From an uncultured Kiritimatiellota bacterium (lineage in GTDB: Bacteria > Verrucomicrobiota > Kiritimatiellia > RFP12 > UBA1067), in NCBI GenBank assembly GCA_934635225.1, contig CAKTYZ010000006.1, positions 83,183-147,182 of the forward strand: a stretch of DNA of 64,000 nt. The letters are read 5' to 3'. Below the pieces are notes generated by a model. It searched no databases, was not told the origin of the DNA, and was given only the letters and a program-made list of their open reading frames with translations. How positions within the stretch are numbered: position 1 is the stretch's first letter; each line of letters starts with the position of its first letter. Both the position numbers and the translations under genes were made by a program. Shown in pieces: positions 15,709 through 24,755 of this stretch.

Positions 15709-17991
15709 TCAAAGCAAACCGTTTGTTCGCGTTGCGCGGACCTTGAGGAAGGTCGCAGAAGGGCTTTCTGCCGCTCCCAAGCGGAAGTAGCGTTCGCCGG
15801 GGCTGGGCGAAAGGCCGAGTGCGCCCAGTTCAGCCGCCGTGAGCGCACGGGCGGTCGCGACGGAAGAAAACGTCTTCGCATCCGCCGAAGTCTGCACGTC
15901 CAGCCGCGTCATCGGGGCATAGTCTGCGGACGCCTCACCTGCGACTGAAACCTTGGCGCAGACGACAACGGCGCGTTCGCCGCTCAAGGTGACGAGACGG
16001 ATGTCGCTGACGGCGAAAACGTAATCGACCGCCACCGTCCCGTCTGTTGCGCCGGGCGCGGACGGCGTGACCATGATCGGGATATTGGTGAAGAGTTCCA
16101 GCCCCTCAAGCGGTTTGCTGTCTGGGGCGACCGTCAGCGCCGTCACGCCCGCCGCATCAGCCACGGGCCTGACGAGGGCGTTCACCGCGTCGCTCTCCCC
16201 CGGCAGGAGCGGAAACGGCGCCTCACCAGGCGCACGGTAGACGTAGACGCGCGTCGCGCCGCCCGCACCGACCGTAACGGGGCTTGCGGGCCGGGCGAGT
16301 TCGTAGCCGCCCACCTGCGCGGGCGCGGGCCAGTCGATCACCCTACCGACGGGCTGGAGGACTGATGTCTCGCCCGTCCCGGGGAGGGTCTTTCCGCTCG
16401 TCGTCACATAGCTGATCTTCACGGGCGCATAGGGCGTCGTCTCAGTCGTGTCGTCGGCGAGAAGTTCGCCCGTGTCCGCGTCCCTCACCTCAAAGGCGTA
16501 GGTGACATCGGCGGAGAGGCCCGAAGGCAATGTGTAGAGCAGCTCGCAGTTGGCGAGGCCCGAGTCGAAGTTCTCCGGCCCCGTGTAGGCGAGGCAGTGT
16601 CCGCCAACATCGAACTTCGCGCGGTCGGCCCACGGCCCGACGTCGTAGACCTGCTCGACGGAGTGGAGCGTCGCGCCGGCGGCGGACTTGAGCGCGAAGG
16701 ACAGCCGGACGCGCCGCGCACGCGTCACGGAGAAGTTCTGCACGACCGTGCGCAGGCGGAGCGTCTGGCCCGCCATGTCCTGCGGACGGAAGCGGCTACG
16801 GCCCGTGCCGCTGTACAGGCGATTGGCGTAGTCCGTCGCGAAGGCGTTGTAGCCCTCGATCGTGGCGGGGGCGAAGTCGGCGGGCTTCGCGTAGTTTCCG
16901 GTCACGGCGAGGAGCTCGGGCGTCGCGACGTAGAGGCCGTCCTGCCCGTCCGCCATCAGAGTGGCCATGCGCTTGGCGCCCTGAAGCCTACAGAGTTCGC
17001 AGAAGTCATAGTCCAGGCTGTTCATGGTGCAGCTGCGGGACGAGTTGAAGGACTGCGCGCCATACTGGTAGGGGACGGGATACGTCCCGCGGAAGCCCAG
17101 CAGCGTCTTCCAGCGCAGACGCGCGGGGTCGCCCGTCGCGGAGATGTTGAGCGAGCGCGCGGCCTGCTCGTCCGTCATCTGTCCCGTGCTGTACTCGTCG
17201 CCGAGATGGAGCATCGCGTGACCAAGCTCGTGCGCGAGCGTGGGGATGCTCGAGTTGCCGGCAGACGAGGCGACATACTGAAAGCCAAGCTTCTGGTCGA
17301 TGGCGCTTCCGCCCATGTACTTGTCGCTGTTCGCGAGGACGACGAAAACGCGGATGTAGTCGAAGACGAAGTAGTAGGGCGCATTCTCGTCAATCCACTG
17401 GCCGTTCTCGTAGACGATGTCGGGGTCCTTGAACGGCTCCTGCCGCCGCGCGTCGTGGTAGTCGCGGATGAAGGCGGGGCCAATGCACCGCTCCATGATG
17501 TGGTTCTTGCAGCGGTTGCCGGAGAGGACGAGGGAGCGTCCGTCCGCCAGCACGGAGCTGTTGAAGAACGTCTCGCCCGACCCCCATGCCCCCTTCGAGA
17601 CCGTGCTGACGGCATAGACGTTGAAGCGGTGGGCGAACGTGCGGTACGGCTCGTAGGCGAGCGCGCCCGCCCACATGCGCCGCGCGTCGGCGACGAACGC
17701 CTCCTGGTCGTCCTTCGTGTAGCCGTCGCCGCAGATGACGACGACGATGTTGTCGTTGTCGCTCCCCGTCTTCTGGACGACGTGGACGGCCATGTCGTGC
17801 GTCTCGCGCTGGCCCGAGTCGGTATAGTGGGCGCCGAGGAGCACGCTGATTGTCGGCGCGCTTTCCAACGGCGTGGGCTCGAGCGCGGCGGCGATCGCCA
17901 CGACGGGCAGTCGGGCCAGCGAAAGGGCCAACAGCGCCACACAGGCCGTCTCCTTCGACGGATGGCAGATTTTGCGCATTTCCACATTCAT
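15709..17991 (-). CDS. Secreted M64-family (IgA-peptidase-like) metallopeptidase
   Basis: 760 aa. Signal peptide after MNVEMRKICHPSK (hydrophobic LLALSLARLPVVAIAAA). The peptidase domain carries the zinc motif HELGHAMLHLGDEY near residues 250-265, with the two His, the catalytic Glu and the downstream DEY expected of M64. Upstream segments VVICGDGYT and FNVYAVST are typical of this family. About 400 C-terminal residues are beta-rich and may bind substrate or surface. Start ATG 17991 was chosen because an AGGAGG lies 6 nt upstream; ATG 17997 would overlap that site. The substrate is unknown; host or mucosal glycoproteins are a guess. Convergent with the tRNA-Ser gene. Confidence 0.88.
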   Translation of the reverse strand: MNVEMRKICHPSKETACVALLALSLARLPVVAIAAALEPTPLESAPTISVLLGAHYTDSGQRETHDMAVHVVQKTGSDNDNIVVVICGDGYTKDDQEAFVADARRMWAGALAYEPYRTFAHRFNVYAVSTVSKGAWGSGETFFNSSVLADGRSLVLSGNRCKNHIMERCIGPAFIRDYHDARRQEPFKDPDIVYENGQWIDENAPYYFVFDYIRVFVVLANSDKYMGGSAIDQKLGFQYVASSAGNSSIPTLAHELGHAMLHLGDEYSTGQMTDEQAARSLNISATGDPARLRWKTLLGFRGTYPVPYQYGAQSFNSSRSCTMNSLDYDFCELCRLQGAKRMATLMADGQDGLYVATPELLAVTGNYAKPADFAPATIEGYNAFATDYANRLYSGTGRSRFRPQDMAGQTLRLRTVVQNFSVTRARRVRLSFALKSAAGATLHSVEQVYDVGPWADRAKFDVGGHCLAYTGPENFDSGLANCELLYTLPSGLSADVTYAFEVRDADTGELLADDTTETTPYAPVKISYVTTSGKTLPGTGETSVLQPVGRVIDWPAPAQVGGYELARPASPVTVGAGGATRVYVYRAPGEAPFPLLPGESDAVNALVRPVADAAGVTALTVAPDSKPLEGLELFTNIPIMVTPSAPGATDGTVAVDYVFAVSDIRLVTLSGERAVVVCAKVSVAGEASADYAPMTRLDVQTSADAKTFSSVATARALTAAELGALGLSPSPGERYFRLGAAESPSATFLKVRATRTNGLL

Positions 17992-18073
17992 CGTCATCCT
18001 CCTTTGATGCCTCATTTGAGACGGCGAAAATATGTCAAGAACGTCGCCCTGAAGTCAGCAGAAACGGAGAATC

Positions 18074-19096
18074 TCAGACTGCTGCGGTCAACAAATCGTT
18101 TCGGTAGAGCGCACGGATGGCATCGCAGTCGAGCGTATGCCCTGCACGATAGCTGACGACCGTGCCAATGAACCGATGTTCGCCCGTGAGGGCCAAGGCC
18201 GCCATGAGATCCAGCGTCGCCCGATGCCAGACGGGTTCGAGAAACTTCTGCCCGACGGGGAAACGCGGCTCCGTATAGAAGCGACGGCGTCCATGAATCA
18301 AGATGTTGCGCTCGTTGTAGCCCCAGTTCCGCGTCGAGGCAAACAGCTTGCCGACCGTCTTCGCGAGGATATACTGCCGGCGCGTCGCATTCGTCCGCGC
18401 AAAGGAGGCATAACGGAACGTCTCCGGCGTCACGTCAAAGAGGACGCGCTGTTCGCCAATGACCGTGTTCCACGAAATGCCACAGTCAATGCGAAGGCTT
18501 CGCGCCCCTTCTGCCGCCGGCAGAAACAGGAGAAAATCGCCGCGAGACCCGCCAAATGCGACTGGCTCCTTCACCGTCACGTATGTCGCCGCGTCATCCG
18601 TCTCGCAGATGCCCGCGTGCTCGACCGCCTTCACCAACGGAAGCGACGACTGGTCAAAGAGCGGCGGATCGCCCGAATTGACCTTCAGCAAGACATCATC
18701 GATGCCCAAGCCGAGCTTCAGCGCAATGATGTGCTCGACCATCCGAAGGTAGTTGTGGGGCGAACCCGAGCGCAAGACAAGGTTCTGCGCACTCGTCCAG
18801 AGGTTTGCGATGTCCACCTTCGTGTCAAGCTGTTCAGGCTGGTCCATGCGCCGAATCCACCAGCCGTGCTTCCCGCTTGGCGCGAACGTCAGCGTCTGCT
18901 TGCGGCTGCCTTGAAACGTGCCGATGCCCGCGACGGGGACTTCCTTGCACAGCGTGCGACGCTTCGCAGGGAACGACACCGCTTCGCCATCGCTCAGACG
19001 AGACTCGTCAATCGGCAGTTCCCTAAAAAGTCGGTACGCCGCATCAATCGATGCGGCGCTCCCGAACACAATTTTGCCAATTGGATAATTCGGCAT
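18074..19096 (-). CDS. lpxC: UDP-3-O-acyl-N-acetylglucosamine deacetylase LpxC
   Basis: Zinc enzyme of the committed step of lipid A synthesis in the cytoplasm. 340 aa. Zinc ligands are recognisable in MVEHIIALKLGLGIDDV (His) and HRATLDLMAALALTG (His and Asp), and the late RAGH segment supplies the usual catalytic His. The sequence is divergent from enterobacterial LpxC, but the order and spacing hold. No FabZ fusion is present. Its start overlaps the acpP stop by one base (TAATG), which suggests coupled translation. Confidence 0.88.
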   Translation of the reverse strand: MPNYPIGKIVFGSAASIDAAYRLFRELPIDESRLSDGEAVSFPAKRRTLCKEVPVAGIGTFQGSRKQTLTFAPSGKHGWWIRRMDQPEQLDTKVDIANLWTSAQNLVLRSGSPHNYLRMVEHIIALKLGLGIDDVLLKVNSGDPPLFDQSSLPLVKAVEHAGICETDDAATYVTVKEPVAFGGSRGDFLLFLPAAEGARSLRIDCGISWNTVIGEQRVLFDVTPETFRYASFARTNATRRQYILAKTVGKLFASTRNWGYNERNILIHGRRRFYTEPRFPVGQKFLEPVWHRATLDLMAALALTGEHRFIGTVVSYRAGHTLDCDAIRALYRNDLLTAAV

Positions 19097-19362
19097 TACT
19101 TCTCAGGCGCAGAGCCGTCGTCACCGTAGCCTTTCGACTTCAAGTATTCGACAACCTTGCCGACGGTGGTGAGCTTCTCAGCATCCTCCTCGGGAATCGC
19201 CGCGCCAAACTCTTCTTCGAAGGCCATAATGAGCTCGACGGAATCGAGCGAGTCCGCACCGAGATCGTCAATGAACGACGCCTCCGAGGTGACCTGTTCA
19301 GCATTCACTCCGAGCTGCTCAACGATGATGTCTTTAACGCGATCTTCAAGCTTTCCTGCCAT
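19096..19362 (-). CDS. acpP: Acyl carrier protein
   Basis: 88 aa, strongly acidic. The 4'-phosphopantetheine site is Ser38 in GADSLDSVELIMAFEEEFG. It carries acyl chains for fatty acid and lipid A synthesis, which fits its coupling to lpxC. Start ATG 19362 follows AAGGAG. It has its own strong promoter. Confidence 0.97.
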   Translation of the reverse strand: MAGKLEDRVKDIIVEQLGVNAEQVTSEASFIDDLGADSLDSVELIMAFEEEFGAAIPEEDAEKLTTVGKVVEYLKSKGYGDDGSAPEK

Positions 19363-19397
19363 AGTTTTTTCAACTCCTTGTTTTTGTTGATGACTGT

Positions 19398-19427
19398 ATT
19401 ATACTACATTTTGCGGTCCGCATGCAA
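19398..19427 (-). promoter_or_regulatory. Promoter of acpP-lpxC
   Basis: Minus-strand TTGCAT (19422-19427) and TATAAT (19398-19403) are 18 nt apart, 35 nt before the acpP start. It is one of the closest matches to the sigma-70 consensus in the window. Confidence 0.7.
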
Positions 19428-19561
19428 GGGGGGTGCAAAAAGCCCGTACGCACGGCAATCCGCCTGATTTCGACGGACCGTTCATGTCGTGCGCCGAGCG
19501 TGCGAGACCCGCCGTCGCAAGGGCATTTCCCGCGTTGCCGTCCTCTTTCTCGTCCACGGCA

Positions 19562-20200
19562 TCAGCGGAGCGCGGAAAGGATGTCTTCCGGCGTGATGGG
19601 CTTGCCCTTGGCGCGCAAGACGATCAGCCGCGAAATCAGCGCGGACTCAAAATCGGAGAGACACACGCCGTCCTTGCGGTCCTGAAGGATGCGCAGAAGG
19701 TCGTTCGCCGTCAGCCGCTCCCGCGCGGCCTCCTTGCGCGGCACGAAGAGATCCGTGAACCACAGCGCGAGCGCCGTCAGCGGCGACAGGAGCTTTGCCA
19801 TGACCTCGTAGGCGCCCGCGAGCCGGAGGATACGCCGAAGCGGACGCGCCGCGCAGAGGAGCTTCGGCATGAACTCGGACGTGTAGAGCACCGTGAATGC
19901 CGCGAGGAAGCTCCAGACCGCGCGCACCGTCGCGTTCTCGCCGAAGAGGCGCACCGACAGCGCCGCCGTCGCCGCCGAGTAGGTGACGTTCGCGAGGTTG
20001 TTGCCGATGAGGATCGTCGTCGTCGTGCGCCCCATGTCCTGCACGGCGCGCTGAACCTTCTTCGCCTTACGTCCTCCTTCATGCGCGAGATGCAGGATGC
20101 GCTCGCGGCTCACCGAAAGAAAGCCCGTCTCAGCGCCCGAGCAGAACGCCGACCACGCGAGCGCAAACAAGGCCAAGAGTACCAGCAGAAACACCGTCAT
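19562..20200 (-). CDS. CNNM (DUF21)-type membrane protein without CBS domains
   Basis: 212 aa. It begins MTVFLLVLLALFALAWSAF, followed by SGAETGFLSVSRERILHLA, the DUF21 signature also seen in the gene before it, and has three or four membrane helices. CBS and CorC-HlyC domains are absent, so it is a short partner of the full-length protein upstream. The family is linked to Mg2+/Co2+ transport and haemolysin-like activity. Start ATG 20200 overlaps the upstream stop by 4 nt (ATGA); the longer frame starting at 20404 lies wholly inside the upstream gene. Last gene of the eight-gene block. Confidence 0.82.
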   Translation of the reverse strand: MTVFLLVLLALFALAWSAFCSGAETGFLSVSRERILHLAHEGGRKAKKVQRAVQDMGRTTTTILIGNNLANVTYSAATAALSVRLFGENATVRAVWSFLAAFTVLYTSEFMPKLLCAARPLRRILRLAGAYEVMAKLLSPLTALALWFTDLFVPRKEAARERLTANDLLRILQDRKDGVCLSDFESALISRLIVLRAKGKPITPEDILSALR

Positions 20201-21453
20201 GCGTCGTCCTCCTCCGTGCGTTCGACCGCCTCGTCCGTCTCCGCGAGAATCGCCGCGTCGTCGTCTTCCGTCTCGCGCGAGAGGACTTCGAGCCGCACAA
20301 GCGTGACGCGGCGGTGGCGGCGCTTGAGGACGGTCGCTCGACAGCCGTCCGCCTCGATCTCCTGCCCGACGTGCGGGATGCGTTCGGCATGGAACTGCAC
20401 CCACCCGGAGAGGCGGTCCGCGTCCTCGGCCTCCAGTTCGATGTCCAGCGCGCGGTTGATCTCGTCCAGCGACGCGCGCGCGTCAATCTCCCAGACATTA
20501 GGCCCCTTCTTCGCGATCTGCGGCTCTTCGTTTGCGGAACTCCCGAATACGCCCGGACCGACGATAAGCTCGAGAATGTCATTCGGCGTGATGATGCCGG
20601 CCGTCCCGCCGTATTCGTCCAGGACGACCGCCATCGGCTTTCGGCTCTTGGCAAAAGTGACGAGCAGGTCGTCCAGCGTGACCGTCTCCGGCACGAACAG
20701 CGCATCCTCGACGCGTCCCGTCTCGCGCACCAAAACGCCCTCGATCGCGTCAGGCGTCCGCCGATAGACGGGCAGGTAATGGTGCTTGGCGTTCGCCCGG
20801 AACGCCGCGCGCGCCTCATCCCCGCGCTCCAAGTCAAAGCCCTCGACATCGACACGCGGAGTCATTTCGTCGTTCGCCGAAAGCTCCGAGAGCCGCAGGA
20901 CGCCTTCGACCATCTCGGAATCCTTTGCCGACACCTCGCCATGCTCGACGGCAGACTCCATCACCGAAATCAGTTCCTCGTCCGACAAGGCGCGGCGCTC
21001 GCGTTCAAGCGCGGGCGCGAACGCGCGCGAGGTCACGCGCAGGACGACGTTAAACGGCGTGAGAATCGCCCGCCAGAAACCGAGCAGGATCACGTACGGC
21101 GGGGCGAGGCGTTCCGCGAACTTCAGCGCCAGACGCTTCGGGGTGATCTCGCCAAAGACAAGCAGGAGAATCGTCATCGTCGGGACGGCGAGCCACGTCA
21201 AGCCGGGGATCCATCGCGCGAAGAGACGGTAGCCGAGCGTCGCGATCGCGAAGTTGACGAACGTGTTGCCGACAAGGAGCGTCGAGAAGAGGATCGCCTT
21301 GTCGGCAAGCGCCCCGGCGATCAGGCGGTCGGCCTTTGCGCTCCGCGCCTTGATCCGCGCGCGCTGTGCGCCTGTCAGGGAGAACAGGACCGTCTCGGCG
21401 CTTGAGAAGAACGCCGACAACGCCAGCAGAACGATGAGGATTGCGATCAACAT
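20197..21453 (-). CDS. CNNM/CorC-HlyC-type divalent-cation transport protein
   Basis: 418 aa. DUF21 membrane domain about 1-170 (SSAETVLFSLTGAQRARIKA and FGEITPKRLAL), a CBS pair about 185-320 (MTPRVDVEGFDLE, DEYGGTAGIITPNDILELIV), and a CorC-HlyC C-terminal domain about 330-400. Known relatives act in Mg2+/Co2+ efflux or homeostasis in the inner membrane. It sits 33 nt after dacA and overlaps the next CNNM gene by 4 nt, so the two probably form a heteromer. Confidence 0.88.
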   Translation of the reverse strand: MLIAILIVLLALSAFFSSAETVLFSLTGAQRARIKARSAKADRLIAGALADKAILFSTLLVGNTFVNFAIATLGYRLFARWIPGLTWLAVPTMTILLLVFGEITPKRLALKFAERLAPPYVILLGFWRAILTPFNVVLRVTSRAFAPALERERRALSDEELISVMESAVEHGEVSAKDSEMVEGVLRLSELSANDEMTPRVDVEGFDLERGDEARAAFRANAKHHYLPVYRRTPDAIEGVLVRETGRVEDALFVPETVTLDDLLVTFAKSRKPMAVVLDEYGGTAGIITPNDILELIVGPGVFGSSANEEPQIAKKGPNVWEIDARASLDEINRALDIELEAEDADRLSGWVQFHAERIPHVGQEIEADGCRATVLKRRHRRVTLVRLEVLSRETEDDDAAILAETDEAVERTEEDDA

Positions 21454-21486
21454 CCTGACACGACAGCCTTCACGCGCACATGTCGA

Positions 21487-22452
21487 TCACCACACGAGCG
21501 CGCCCAACGCATCCGACATCAGCCGCGCGGCGTGCTGGTCGCGCTCGTCCGAAGACGAGGAGCCGAGAACGATGACGATCGCGCGCCGTCCCTTGCGCTT
21601 TCCCGTCAAGACGACCGACGAGCCGCCCGCGTCGATGTAACCCGTCTTCAGGCCATCAACGGCTTCCGAACCGTCCGGATTGATGACCTTTCGCGCGTCC
21701 CACATCATGACGTGATTGTGGTTCTTCAGCGGGTAGGGGTTTCCCGCGCCGTCGCGAACGGGCGTCTCAACCGCGCTTTTCACCTTGATCGACGTGTATT
21801 TCAGGATTGTCGAATGGTTCGCCAGGATCTCGCGCGCAAGCCGCAGCTGGTCCAAGGCCGTCGTGCGATTGAATTCCTTCCACGGATAACGCCGCCGCGC
21901 GTTCGGCGGCAGACCGTTCGCATTGAAGTAGCGCGTCTTCGTCATGCCCAGTTCCGCCGCGCGCGCGTTCATGCGCGCCACGAACGCCGCATGCGAGCCG
22001 TTCGCCTGGACCGCCAGCGCAATCGCCGCGTCGTTCGCGCTGTTGACCAAGAGCGCGGTCAGGAGATCCTCGACCGTCATGGACTGCCCGGCCTTGAGTC
22101 CAACCCAGCTGGCCTCGGACGCGTAGACCTCGGGCGTCGCCGTCACGCGCGTGTCCAGGCGATAGCGCCCGGCCTTTACGTCCTCCAGCACCAGGAACGC
22201 CGTCATCAGCTTCGTCACGCTCGCGGGATAGGCTTCGGCTTCGGCATTGTCGGCAAAAAGAATCTCGCCCGTCTTCGCGTCCGCCGCAAGAGCCCCGACA
22301 TACGGCGAACGGCGATGCGCCGTCTGAACCGGCTTCGCTTTCGCGGCAGGGACGGCGGCAGGACGCGCCGGACGAGAGACCTTTCGAGCAGGGGCCCCGA
22401 CGGCAACCGTCGCCAGCAACCCCGTCAGCAACACGAAAATCGGACGCGTCAT
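21487..22452 (-). CDS. dacA: D-alanyl-D-alanine carboxypeptidase (PBP5/DacA family)
   Basis: Periplasmic serine peptidase that trims the terminal D-Ala of peptidoglycan stem peptides. 321 aa with a signal peptide (IFVLLTGLLATVAVGA) and a Pro/Ala/Lys-rich linker. All three catalytic motifs are present: SVTK (Ser78, Lys81), SAN and KTG (DGLKTGY). The C-terminal PBP5 beta-domain and membrane anchor of the long forms are missing, so it resembles short DacB/DacF-like enzymes. Start ATG 22452; GTG 22455 is possible. Confidence 0.93.
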   Translation of the reverse strand: MTRPIFVLLTGLLATVAVGAPARKVSRPARPAAVPAAKAKPVQTAHRRSPYVGALAADAKTGEILFADNAEAEAYPASVTKLMTAFLVLEDVKAGRYRLDTRVTATPEVYASEASWVGLKAGQSMTVEDLLTALLVNSANDAAIALAVQANGSHAAFVARMNARAAELGMTKTRYFNANGLPPNARRRYPWKEFNRTTALDQLRLAREILANHSTILKYTSIKVKSAVETPVRDGAGNPYPLKNHNHVMMWDARKVINPDGSEAVDGLKTGYIDAGGSSVVLTGKRKGRRAIVIVLGSSSSDERDQHAARLMSDALGALVW

Positions 22453-22459
22453 CACGTCT

Positions 22460-23287
22460 TTACTTCACCGTTGTGCGCGTCGCCTTCTGAAGGGCCTTCC
22501 AGAGCGCGGACGCGTCCTTGGCGTCAAGAACCGCCTTGCGATTCGCGTCCTTCGCAAACGACTGGGCCAAACCCGCCATCAGGCGCAGGTAGAACGCCGA
22601 GACCGCTACGGGAATCGCCGAGAGGAAGATCACGTTGACCTTCTCGCCGTCCCAGTCGATGCCTTCCTTCGAGATGCCCATCGCCAGCGTCAGGCCGCCG
22701 CCTTCGACGCCACGCACGTGCGGAAACGCCAAGCCGCCCTCCATCGCCGTCGAGAGGACGCTTTCGCGTTCCAACGCCGCCGTGACAAGGTTCTCCGCGC
22801 TTGAAATGAACCCGTGGGCCTCCATCGCGTGCGCCAGCTTCTCGATTGACTGCTCGCGCGTGGCCGCCCCGAGGTCGCAGACCATCAGCTCCTCCGCGCT
22901 GAAGCGCGAAATGCCGGTCTTCGGGTTGTCGCGGTCCGGCGCCTCGGCCGTGTTGAGGACCGCGTCCTCGTCCGTCGCGAAGAGGATGCGCCCGCAACTG
23001 GAGCACGTGACGAGATGCTGTCCGAGGCGGACCTGCTGGCCCTGCGCGATCGGAACCTGCATGCCGCAGACGGAGCAGCAGTTGTTGACCATCGCCGCCA
23101 TGACGATATGGCTCTTCTTGTAGAGGCGCGAGTAGATGCCCGCGACCTGAGGCTGAAGCTTCGACTGCAGCGCGTCAATCGAATCGTTCAGCGCGTCAAG
23201 ATGGCTGCCGTCTCCGGTCTGGTTGTGCTCATCACGGGTAAGGACCAGCTCCTGAAGCTGGCGAAGCGTATTGATTTGGCTTTTCAT
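22460..23287 (-). CDS. Coiled coil + zinc ribbon + PTS EIIA (fructose/nitrogen type) fusion
   Basis: 275 aa with three parts. Residues 1-60 are helical and Gln/Leu-rich, probably a coiled coil. Residues 70-105 hold a four-Cys zinc ribbon (CSVCGM and CSSCGR) like those of DUF164/CdsZ proteins. Residues about 125-270 are an EIIA domain of the PtsN/fructose class, with the phospho-acceptor His in GGLAFPHVR. No sugar permease is adjacent, so a regulatory role is likely. The ribbon suggests nucleic-acid or protein binding. It overlaps the DtxR-like gene by 4 nt at its start and precedes dacA by 7 nt. Confidence 0.8.
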   Translation of the reverse strand: MKSQINTLRQLQELVLTRDEHNQTGDGSHLDALNDSIDALQSKLQPQVAGIYSRLYKKSHIVMAAMVNNCCSVCGMQVPIAQGQQVRLGQHLVTCSSCGRILFATDEDAVLNTAEAPDRDNPKTGISRFSAEELMVCDLGAATREQSIEKLAHAMEAHGFISSAENLVTAALERESVLSTAMEGGLAFPHVRGVEGGGLTLAMGISKEGIDWDGEKVNVIFLSAIPVAVSAFYLRLMAGLAQSFAKDANRKAVLDAKDASALWKALQKATRTTVK

Positions 23288-23685
23288 CGTTTCTTTTCTG
23301 TGTAGGTGCGGATCCTGTCCAAGGTTTCCGCCGATAAGATGTGCTCCATGAGACAGGCATCCCTGTCCGCCGTCCGCTGCGAGACGCCCAGCAGCTGAAG
23401 GAATTCGCGCAACAGCCGATGGCGGTTCAAGACGCGCCGGGCGACCGCCTGTCCTTTCGGCGTCAGCAGAATCGGCCCGTACGGGTTCTGGATGACGAGT
23501 TCAAGCTTCTTGAGCTCCTGAATCGCCTTGACCACCGACGGCATCTTCACCGAAAGCTGCCGCGCCACGTCGCGCACCTGCGCGAACCCCGTCTCCTCGA
23601 CCAGCAGGTAGACGGCCTCAAGATAGTCTTCAAGGCTTTGCGTCATCAGGCCATGGCCGCCCTGTCGTGCGTTGCGTCTCATCAT
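23284..23685 (-). CDS. DtxR/MntR-family metal-responsive regulator
   Basis: 133 aa (120 if translation starts at ATG 23646, MTQSLEDYLEAVYLL, where relatives begin). Winged helix about 15-75 with recognition segment SVKMPSVVKAIQELKK, then a dimerisation/metal domain. Likely metal ligands: Asp and Glu of LEDYLEAV, the His of NRHRLL, and CLMEH. The Cys in CLMEH is DtxR/IdeR-like while the early Asp is MntR-like, so the metal (Fe or Mn) is not settled. No SH3 domain. It overlaps both neighbours by 4 nt (ATGA). Confidence 0.85.
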   Translation of the reverse strand: MMRRNARQGGHGLMTQSLEDYLEAVYLLVEETGFAQVRDVARQLSVKMPSVVKAIQELKKLELVIQNPYGPILLTPKGQAVARRVLNRHRLLREFLQLLGVSQRTADRDACLMEHILSAETLDRIRTYTEKKR

Positions 23686-24755
23686 TTTCCGAAGGGGCTG
23701 GTCTTCTTCATGAGTTGGGAGAACTTGACGGTCTCAATCGACTCTTCAAGCTGGAGAGGGAACGGCGCCGCCGTGCGGACCGTGTCGTAGATGTGCTTCC
23801 AGAACGCCGTTGGGCCGCTCAACGTGCCCTTCGGCAGGGAAACCGTCTCCGTCAGGATGGGGAACTCCTCGTGCAGGTCTCGGATCTGCGGCGTACGGAC
23901 GGACGAACGGCGACGGGGGAAGGAGAAATTCGGATCGATGACCGTCAGCGTCCCCGCAGAGGCTCCCGCCTCGACGCGGAAGACGCCACGTTCGCCGCGC
24001 AGCTCGAAGGACGGCGCGTGAAGTCCCGGCAAGACGCCACCCGAGAACTCGATGTCCGCCGAGATGTGCTCGCGCGTCTTGAGGCAGACGTGCGCGTAGT
24101 CCTCGGAATCGCCAAGCGAGGCGATGCGCTTGAGTTCGCTCCACATCTGGATCGGCGGGACCGGCAGAAGCCGCAGGGCCTGCATGACGAGGTCCGTCAT
24201 CGCGTAATACGCCGCGCCGCCGCCCAAACGCTTCACGCACTGCCAGTCGTCGCGGCGGATGAAGTCCTCGCGGCGGATGCGAATCTGGTAGATCGGCCCG
24301 AGACGCGGGTCTGACATCATCATCTTCGTCAGCAGGAAATCCGGCGAAAAGAGGCCACGCTGAAGAATCAGCAGACGGTTCTTCGACTTGTGCGCCTGAC
24401 CGCGCAGGAGCTGCGCATCGTTCAGGGTCAGCGCCATCGGCGACTCCAGAAGCGTCCAAAAGCCCTTCTTCAGCGACAAGAGCGCATGATTGACGTGATC
24501 CGTCGTGCAGGTCGCGATGTCCACGAGGTCGATGTCGCGCTCGTCGAGCATGTCCGCAAACTGGCGGAACATCTTGCAATTGGGGTAGTCCTTCGCCACG
24601 CGGTCGCGACGCTCCTTCAAGAGGTCGCACGCGGCGACGACCTTGAACAACGCCGGATGGCGAAGAAAGATTGGGTAGTGGTCATTGAACATCGCGCGCC
24701 CGAGGCCCATGAGGGCCACGCGGACGGGCGGACGCTGGTACTCGAACTGGCTCAT
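23682..24755 (-). CDS. Gfo/Idh/MocA-family protein with altered EKP motif
   Basis: 357 aa. N-terminal Rossmann domain (VRVALMGLGRAMFNDHYP) and C-terminal alpha/beta domain of the family. The usual EKP motif, whose Lys helps bind cofactor and catalyse, reads LLESPMALT here: Ser (TCG) replaces Lys. Together with the missing GxGxxG regularity this suggests a non-catalytic or strongly changed enzyme. Its setting between nrdR and a metal regulator gives no pathway. Overlaps nrdR and the DtxR-like gene by 4 nt each. Confidence 0.8.
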   Translation of the reverse strand: MSQFEYQRPPVRVALMGLGRAMFNDHYPIFLRHPALFKVVAACDLLKERRDRVAKDYPNCKMFRQFADMLDERDIDLVDIATCTTDHVNHALLSLKKGFWTLLESPMALTLNDAQLLRGQAHKSKNRLLILQRGLFSPDFLLTKMMMSDPRLGPIYQIRIRREDFIRRDDWQCVKRLGGGAAYYAMTDLVMQALRLLPVPPIQMWSELKRIASLGDSEDYAHVCLKTREHISADIEFSGGVLPGLHAPSFELRGERGVFRVEAGASAGTLTVIDPNFSFPRRRSSVRTPQIRDLHEEFPILTETVSLPKGTLSGPTAFWKHIYDTVRTAAPFPLQLEESIETVKFSQLMKKTSPFGK

